Source of the DNA: Pseudorasbora parva
Taxonomy: Eukaryota; Chordata; Actinopteri; Cypriniformes; Gobionidae
Assembly (NCBI RefSeq): GCF_024679245.1
Contig: NC_090177.1
Location: 19,369,950 to 19,433,949 of the forward strand
Length of the DNA: 64,000 nt
Reading direction: 5' to 3'
Below the pieces are notes generated by a model that was not told the origin of the DNA, ran no database searches, and saw only the letters and a list, made by a program, of their open reading frames with translations. The position numbers were made by a program, and so were the translations under genes. Of this stretch, positions 23,409 through 64,000 are shown one piece after another (within the stretch, counting starts at the first letter, position 1; the number at the start of each line of letters is the position of its first letter).

Positions 23409-25179
23409 AGAAAGGGTGCAAAATGATGAGTGTAAAAATTATAGAGTGCCAGCACAATAATGACAGCAATTTGTACTCTCTGCGTACTGTATGCATTGAA
23501 ATTTGCAATAATGTTGCTCAAGGGAGTAGTCTGAGGCCAGAACTGGGGATTCCTCTCCACACCTGAAGAAAACACGTCACTGATTTCTGCTCCAATGCAA
23601 CCAATTAAACTACTGACCTCGCAGTTTGAAGGTGACCAGCCAGCTAATGAGATACAGCTCAGTGCCTTGTTTTTAACCGTACCATCTTTTTATTTTTCAG
23701 CCATCGCAGAAATCTTCCCTCTTTTCCTTTCGTGGCTGTGTCAGCCTTGACCTCATCATGATTATTCCTTATCTCCAAACCATTTCATCCTTATCTTCCC
23801 CCACGCTCCTCACAATTACGCCAGCCCTCAGAAAATGTTAAACGCATGGGGTAAGAAATAGGATTGCCAAGCTTCAGTATTAGAGAGCGACAGGCACGCC
23901 CGAGATTCCATTTATCAGGCCCAAACAGGCTCAGAATTATTTGAGTTTGTTGAATCGCTTCCCCTCGCCTTTGATCTTCCTGTGCCCTTCTCTCTATTTA
24001 TAAACCCCTCCTCCCCCACTCTTTCTACAGCACTTCTCCCGTATCCACACACAACCCTGGATCATTCTCTCCCAAATCCTCTTCCCAAAGATTCCTTTCA
24101 CAGCAGCGCCCTCATCCCTGTGCGCGTTCGTCCTTCGGTCCCTGGCTGCCCCCTTGCCGCAGGATCTTTAAACGGGTGATTATGGCCCCGGTGTGTGTTG
24201 CAGGATTCCTAGCATGTCACTGGCTTTAAACGACAACCAAAGCCCCGTCCTCCGCCCCCCCTGCTCCAGCCCGATCAGGTTCCCGCAGCTTGTTAGGAGA
24301 ATCAGACTCAGATACAGTGGCAGAACAACATCTCCTCGTGCGCCACATGGGCTTGATGAGGCTTTTAAGACCGCTGGCATTATCATCAAGACACTTTGTC
24401 TGTCAGCAGATGATCTTGTAGTGTTGCAGTGTCCAATCAACGTGCTCGTTTGAATCCATTGATCCTAGTTGTCATTGTGCAGGTTTAAGACGCGTTCTAG
24501 CGCCATACGTTATCTGAACAGTAAGTATAAACTCTTATTCCCCTTTTTATCCTACATAAACGCATGACACACACACGCGCTCACATGCACTTACCCTGTC
24601 ACGGTGATTTACAGTGTGAGCTGGGCCCTGAAAGTGTTCTTTAATTTAATGAGGTAATTATACACTAGGGGCAGGAAGCAGACTGAACCTGATTTATGCA
24701 TGCTGGCCGTGTTGTTTAGTCACACACTTTGACTCTGCTGCAAGGACAACTGTCCCCCACACACTTGCTCTGCTCCCCTCTGTGTTTCTCTCGACATCTC
24801 TCTTGGTTGTCAACAAATCTGTGTCGTTTCTCAGCTGGCATGTGAGCGGACTAAACGGGTTTGGGTCTTCTCTCGTTGGATCAGTCACACATGTCCTGAA
24901 TTATGTCAGCACTCTATTGCAGAGACAAGCAAACAGTGCCAGCCAAAGTGGGGGTTTACATTAGAACTTAGTCTTCTGTCTTGTTTACGTGGCTGAAGGG
25001 GGAATTGGACATTCAGACGTCGCCTAACTATTTTCTCTTTAATGGATTGTTCGTTTAAATTTAAGTTATGTTGTTATGTATGGTAATTCATACTGAATGT
25101 GGTTTTCAAACTCCAAAAATGACACACAAAAAAAGATGTTATCGGTTAGTAAAAACATAAATACTGTGAAATATTATTA
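23409..25179. other. Non-coding, unique-looking
   Basis: 23580-24520 is richer in GC than the flanks and free of repeat signatures. 24180-24453 is open on both strands (86 codons each), with no recognisable product. This may be a conserved regulatory segment upstream of the first certain exon, but nothing in the sequence alone proves it. Confidence 0.35.
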
Positions 25180-25300
25180 CAGTTTAATAACTGTTTTCTA
25201 TTTTTAAACATATTTTAAAACATTATTTATTCCTGTGGTCTCAAAGCTAAATTTTCAGCATAACTCTTCAGTGTCACATGATCCTCCGAAACGTCTTATT
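25180..25300 (-). repeat. Fragment of repeat R, reverse
   Basis: Contains TTATTCCTGTGGTCTCAAAG, AATTTTCAGCATAACTCTTC and AGTGTCACATGATCCTCCGA, the antisense of the middle of repeat R. Confidence 0.55.
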
Positions 25301-25367
25301 ATTATTACCAATAAAAACAGTTTTTTTTAAAATAACCAGGATTTTTTAATAAATACATGGTATTAAT

Positions 25368-26156
25368 AAAGGTGCACTAGTATTTTTGCAGTAAAACATC
25401 CAAAACCCACTGGCCAGTGTATTTTGTTCAGTTGAGTACTTATATCCCAAATGTTTCCAACTATTTGTAAATTGTGAGAAATTGCTATTTTGACCAAGGA
25501 CCCGGGACGTCTGAGGGAGTCGCCTGTCAATTGCATCATATCTGTGTTACCCTCGGTTTCCGGTTTTATTCTGCAGAAACTCTTTACTCTTAGCAGTTTG
25601 CAGCCGCTGAGCGAACGCACAGAGTAACGTCATAACATAATTTTAAACACACTCAAATGTATCTAATATGATAAACAGAGCTGCGTTACCTCATACACAT
25701 GACCGGAAAAGCGTAAATAGTTTTTGTGTGTTGTTCATCTCATTAACAATCGCTCCAGCGGCCTTGCTCAGCTCCACAACACTCAGTCCTGCTCTGCTTC
25801 ATACTACAGTGACGTTAATAACCGCATCCATCAACATGATTTCTGCCATGAGTCCTATCCACGTCCCAAGATTCTGCGCTCAAACTTGGTGTCATCTGTT
25901 ACATGTATACCTGTCTGTTTGTGTTTTGAGTTCAGCCCCCGTGACCTAGTTTCTCCCTAGTCTTCCTAATTAGTAATGTCTATCACCTGTGTCATGTCAA
26001 TCACCTTGTTAGCCCTGTGTATTTAGATTCCTGTTCCAAGTCTCCTGCGCCTTCGTGAGTTTGACATTTGCACCACAGTCTGTAACATCACCAAACTATG
26101 CCTTTGTTTTAAATAGGCGCCCTCTAGTGGACAGAAATGTTGCATAGTGCACCTTT
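25368..26156 (+). mobile_element. Element C, AAAGGTGCACTA ends, about 790 bp
   Basis: Terminal inverted repeats AAAGGTGCACTA (left) and TAGTGCACCTTT (right) bound a segment with no transposase. Its first ~480 bp are repeated at 46652-47130, including CCACTGGCCAGTGTATTTTG, TTCCAACTATTTGTAAATTG and TTTACTCTTAGCAGT. The frames at 25668-25960 are unrelated to any known protein. Superfamily unknown. Confidence 0.65.
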
Positions 26157-26504
26157 AATGAAATTTCAAAAGTATAATATTTAGTAATATTAATAATAAA
26201 GTATAATATTTAAAATATTTTGTGATATTACAAATGTCTTTATTGTCTTGCTAAACCAGTATTAATTTATTAAACAGTTACACTTAACTTTTAAACGGAA
26301 ATAATATATATTATTTTCTAATCCTTCATTGGACAAATAACCACACTTGTTTCAATATTGAATCCAATATCGATGAAGGTGAAGGATTAGAAAATAGTAA
26401 TGACTAACATTTCAGTCTGCATGGCGTTTGAAGGCTTGGAATACAGTCATATGGATCACTTTTTGGAATCTTATGAAATCTTATCATATTGTGTTTTTAT
26501 GTCC

Positions 26505-26638
26505 TTTTGGAGCTTGAAAGCCCCTGGTAACTATACAATTAAAGAAAATGTCTTCTTTTTGTGTCCAATGAAACACAAACAACATCTGAGGATGAGTAAA
26601 TTACATAATTTCCATTTTTAGGTGAACTATCCCTTTAA
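26505..26638 (-). mobile_element. Half copy of the AAGGGATAGTTCACC MITE
   Basis: The right arm only: GAGGATGAGTAAATTACATA, then TTTTTAGGTGAACTATCCCT and TTAA. The left arm is missing or worn away. Confidence 0.6.
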
Positions 26639-27442
26639 GGCACACTGCGGCACTTTTGAAGAGAACCGTTTGCAGCAAAAGGGAGTATTTAGAGTGCAAG
26701 TCATGTGACTTTAGTTGAGCACTGCATCAGGGACCAGCAATGCCCACAAGCGACCACTGGCACTTTCTCTCTCTCACCAGCAATCTTGCAACCAGTCTGC
26801 CTCCTTATTCCTGCTCTTCTCTTTCTCTCCCTCGCTCTTTATCTCCCTGTGTGCTGTGCAGCCAGTGAGGAGTCTTGCATGCCTAATTTGAGTTAACGAT
26901 GCCAAGGCTCGTCCAGGCCTGAGGCTCCAGCAGGAGAGCAGGAGGAACAGCTGTGGCCAGGCTGAGGCAGCATATCTCTCCAGTTCTATCTCTATTTCTC
27001 CTCCGTCTCCCCGCTCATCCTGACATGTATGCCCACAGCAGTCTCGACTGCAGCACAGCCTAATGACGTCTTCTACGTGAAGAAACCTTCTCAACGGCGC
27101 TCGGAAGTGCTGGAGAAATCAGGAGAGAGTAGAGGCTTGACGAGCAAACTTGAAATAGAAGCGGAGAAGGGCAAAAAAAATCATCCTAGATTAAGAAGGA
27201 GACAGGCAGCGAGAGGGAGAGAGATAGAAGGGAACAGATTTAAGACTGCAGGGAATTCGAGGCGAGGAAAATCCAGCAGCAGAAATTAAGCAGCTTAAAG
27301 TAACTGCTCGCTAAAGCTTAATTCTGACGAGAGGGTCCTCGCACGGTCTCATGCAAGAGGTTGCGCGGGCTGTAAAGGATAAGAGGAGACAGGCTGACAG
27401 GGAACAGAGACTCGGTGATGTGGATTGGGAAAGGGGGAGCGG

Positions 27443-27492
<50 letters not shown>

Positions 27493-27750
27493 AAGAGAGG
27501 GGGCTGTTTCATAACCAAAGGTTGACATCTCTCTGATGAGTTTTATGCTGACAAAAAAATGTGTCAGCACAGCCACCTCTGAGCCTCCGTGTTTCACCTC
27601 TCTATGGCATAAAAATCTAAATTTGAGCGCTTTATTCAGGCTTGATGCTCCCAATTTAACCCGATGACGGGATTTTAAGCTCATTTGAAAAGTTTAAAGT
27701 AAGAATTAGTGAGTTTGGCTCCTTTAACTTCATTCTTCTTGTCTCTGCAG
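26639..27750. other. Flank upstream of the first certain exon, with a (GA)n tract
   Basis: No transposon is seen here. 27450-27487 is a pure GA run inside a purine-rich stretch. A frame at 27029-27289 (86 codons, Lys/Arg/Glu-rich) opens after a possible acceptor (TGCCCACAG) but has no matching donor, so it is not called as coding. The stretch ends in the acceptor TTGTCTCTGCAG at 27739-27750. Confidence 0.45.
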
Positions 27751-61105
<33,355 letters not shown>

Positions 61106-63331
61106 CTCCGCCCTCACCCCCCTTAGCCAATCACAGCCAGTCCGGAGCCTCACCTCCAAAAGCACACTGTGAAGACGAAAAAAATAGTGAAAAATCACAG
61201 CAATGACTAGAATCGGCTCATCAACAATAACGTCAATCATCAAACCAAGCAGAAGGGGGCGCAAAGCGGGAGCAATCACGAAGGAGGGTGCGACTGGCGT
61301 TCCGACTCTCTTTCCATCACCCTTAACTGCCTCCTCCATCTCCGTTCGTTTGGTTTGAGTGCTTTATTCGTTGGTGGATGAATGGACGAATGCAGGGATT
61401 GTTGGAATAGAGCAATATTGTATGTATCTGACATCCTTGTTCCTTCCCTCTATTTATACTCATACTGTGAGGTAGCAGAAGTCACATAGTAGCCAGATAT
61501 GCTGGAATGAGTTAGGCAACTTTCTAGAGACCCCAAAACACACAAAACCAACACACAAAGACTACAGTTAAATGTTTCTGTTGTTCTGAATAAATGCACC
61601 CTCAACCCTATGCACCTTGAGAAACCTACAGAAACCATGTTACATCAGTACGCTTCTTGTAGTATCCGCTGTATTCAACTTGTCCTGTCTGGCTTTGGCA
61701 TCTTTGCAAGAGGAAAACGCCACAATCTCAGTCGCAGTTCCACCATGTCGAGACTCACAGCCGGGGATTGTGGGGAAGGTCTAAAGATGCCCGACTCTTT
61801 CCGAATGCTGGTTCCAAATGAGCTTCAGAAGCTCGGCGTACAGTGGCATCTCTCTAGAGGAACCGAGAGATGCAGAAGAGATACTCGAGATCTCTTTTGT
61901 GTCGCTTTTGCATCTGTTAGCGCTAGGAGCGGTTGACTGAAAAACCCCAGACCCCTGTCTTAGATCTTAGAAAATCAGTAGATGTCTATTTATTCTATTG
62001 CGTAGCATAGTTTAGTTCAGATCATCCAAGCTGGTTGACTTTAGAAAAATATTCAAAAGTGAAATATGTGCGTAGAGAATGACGTAACTGCTGGTGGATG
62101 CTGAAATAAGATGGACGGGTACTTTGATTCTCAGAGAAAGGCAACAAACCTAAGCACACAGGTGGACTAACAGTACATACAGGCTCCCCTGTTCATTTCG
62201 TCTCTGTATGTTCGGTGGACAATATGCAACCCCTAGCAATACGGCCCCCTTTCTGTCCGACTTCTGCGCTCAGTCTCACAAGACAGCCCACATCCCGGCA
62301 AGGACTGACACCATAGGTCAGCCACTCCAATGGAACCCCGAGAGAGTAGAAAAACGAACAGAGTGAAGACGCAGAGGAGGTCACTAAGGACACGACTGTG
62401 CAATCTCTCCTTTTTTTGGTATGAACTTCCTGTCTTGAATCTAAAGCCATGCAATGCATATTATTTTTTGGGTTTTTATTATGATCAAATAATTGTTTTG
62501 ATGTTGTTTTTTGGTTCGTTTTCATAGTACACTGTTACGTTGAACAAATGTTGCTGTGGAAATTCTGACAAAAATAATAATTGAACAAAAGAAAAAAACA
62601 AGAATATTTTTCTATGGAAGATGAAAAGCTGCACTCTGATGGGATCGAAATGCGGCTTACCCGTCGTAGAGAGCGCATTAAGAGGAAGTAAAGTACAAAT
62701 ACAGAAAACATCAAACTAGGGCCTGTCGTGTTGGTGGAACTACGCGGCAGTCTTCCATTTATAAGAAAAGTGTGACAATGTCTTACTGTTGTTTGGATAA
62801 GCAGTGTGTGACAGTGTCTTACTGTTGTTTGGATATTGCAATGCAATAAGCAATTGAATTATGTCATTTGTTGTAGAAGATCATTTATAAATGGTTCTGT
62901 ATGGCTGCTAATAGGCCTCCATGTTCTTCCACAGAGATAAATTTGCCTTTTCACTACAAAAGCTGGGAGTTTAAACGCAAGAAAGGGGCACACACAGAGA
63001 CAGGCCCTTCATATTAAAGGGTCTTTTCTCATCTCTGAGTAGGGGGGACAAGGTATATCTGAACACAGTGTGTAGTCGGCCATAGCATTTGCGTTTGTAG
63101 CTTAGTTCACATTTTTGTTTGCATTGTGTGGGAAGCGTCATGATAATGCCATTACTTCATGCTAACTGTGGTTAGCGTCCACCATTGTGCTTTGATGAAA
63201 CTTTACCTCCGTTTCTCATTAGTTACCGAGGCACTAGTATGGTGTAGTTTCATGTCTGTGTTTATCGTGTAGTGTAGTGTGCGTACTGACAGAATCCGCT
63301 TCTGGGAAACGTGTGATAGGCAGAATCTACC
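61106..63331 (+). other. znf385a: Probable znf385a 3' UTR and downstream flank
   Basis: Directly after the stop codon and free of recognisable transposons for 2.2 kb, as expected for a long 3' UTR. Candidate poly(A) signals are AATAAA at 61589-61594 and ATTAAA at 63013-63018; which is used cannot be told. Small features include a 37-bp-period direct repeat at 62769-62835 (TGTCTTACTGTTGTTTGGAT twice). Frames inside (61073-61339 -, 61610-61936 +, 62193-62525 -) have no known family. Confidence 0.6.
61589..61594 (+). terminator. Candidate poly(A) signal AATAAA
   Basis: A canonical hexamer 484 bp after the znf385a stop codon, followed within 40 bp by ordinary sequence and no strong GT-rich element. 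Reasonable proximal site, unproven. Confidence 0.35.
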
Positions 63332-63460
63332 TTTAAAGGGATAGTTAAAAATCACTAAAAGATGAAACTTTTGTTGTCATTTACTCCAACTTCATGTAAT
63401 TTCAAACCCATATGCTGTTGTTAATTTTCAGTGGAAAACAGAAGAGATTTATGAAGAATC
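63332..63460 (+). mobile_element. Left arm of an AAGGGATAGTTCACC-type MITE
   Basis: TTTAAAGGGATAGTTAAAAA, TTTTGTTGTCATTTACTCCA, CTTCATGTAATTTCAAACCC, then GGAAAACAGAAGAGATTTAT match the family left arm. No right arm seen before 63500. Confidence 0.6.
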
Positions 63461-64000
63461 ACAGTGCAACACCAGTTTACAGCGACCAGGACAGGGGGAA
63501 AAAACACCATGTGTCCAAAAATAGACTCTTGTATAAGGTCTTTTATAGTGATACATATAATAATCATACCTGCAAAATCATCTTACAGCAAATTTGACGT
63601 TCTGAATCTACTTTCAGGTCACGCCACCTACATTCACAGAGTGATTGTACATTTTAATTCAGCCAGTCTACCTTTTTTTTTTAAATTCAGACCAATTATA
63701 TACAGTATCGACCTTAATACGCCAGAGAAACAAGTGCACAGCCATATTTAGATATCTTATTTCTTTAGTTAAAAAATGTTAACATGAGCATTGTAATTTT
63801 TTAAACGATATCATAACAAACGTCAGTAGACCGGAAAGATTTCAATACGAGCAGCTCATTCATAAATCCATAAGATCTTATCTTCATGCTGTGGAAATAC
63901 AACCCAGAAGACAGAACACAACTAGTGCAGCACTGAAAAGCAGTGGACCACATACGGTCTATAACATACATAGCCTACATTATTTACTAAGCTGAAATGT
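63461..64000. other. Downstream flank, nothing recognised
   Basis: AT-rich sequence to the window end without exon, RNA gene or clear repeat ends. Confidence 0.4.

Noticed and set aside
24180..24453. Overlapping 86-codon frames on both strands
   Set aside because: No recognisable domain, no splice logic with znf385a, and openness on both strands reflects composition.
27029..27289. 86-codon basic frame just upstream of exon 2
   Set aside because: An acceptor-like site precedes it but there is no donor with the right phase, and its composition follows the local purine bias.

Overview
The window is vertebrate nuclear DNA from a teleost, most likely a cyprinid (carp/minnow group; genus not resolved). 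The evidence is a split, GT-AG spliced gene with very long introns, no bacterial-type gene organisation, long (CA)n/(GT)n microsatellites, and many small non-autonomous DNA transposons and Tc1 relics of the kind common in cyprinid genomes. Species placement rests on repeat style only and was not searched.

The one recognisable host gene lies on the + strand: the zinc-finger gene znf385a (ZNF385A/HZF family). Seven coding exons can be joined with matching phases: 27751-27896, 39861-39971, 47859-48030, 55460-55789, 60330-60514, 60629-60721 and 60878-61105 (stop TGA). They give about 421 residues after the first, split codon. The protein has an N-terminal hydrophobic/proline segment, three JAZ/U1-type C2H2 fingers (C-x2-C-x12-H-x5-H), a proline-rich linker and the family C-terminus ending in LFSPY. 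Each finger is cut by an intron. The first coding exon is not certain. A donor-compatible candidate lies at 2886-2994, and a separate alternative first coding exon is plausible at 33075-33125. A further 93-nt open segment with good splice signals (42530-42622) sits between exons 3 and 4 and would insert 31 charged residues inside the first finger. It is the most interesting undescribed signal here.

The rest is intronic or flanking sequence filled with repeats. From 1 to 27.7 kb: hAT-like elements (1-406, 14140-14673), a mosaic of elements at 7-9.6 kb, an 11.8-13.2 kb hAT-like element, TA-flanked MITEs, a polypurine minisatellite next to a (GT)n tract, a 160-180 bp tandem repeat and a tRNA-derived SINE. 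From 28 to 39 kb: nested MITEs and two dead Tc1 copies, one carrying a clean TTAA-flanked insertion. From 41 to 60 kb: CA-flanked terminal-repeat elements, a nested hAT-like element with its 8-bp target duplication intact, a long-terminal-inverted-repeat element, and several MITEs inside copies of one common interspersed repeat (called repeat R below). After the stop codon the sequence is mostly repeat-free to about 63.3 kb and probably holds the znf385a 3' UTR.

No CRISPR array, rRNA, functional tRNA, operon or second protein-coding host gene was found. Most long open frames are microsatellite or transposon artefacts.
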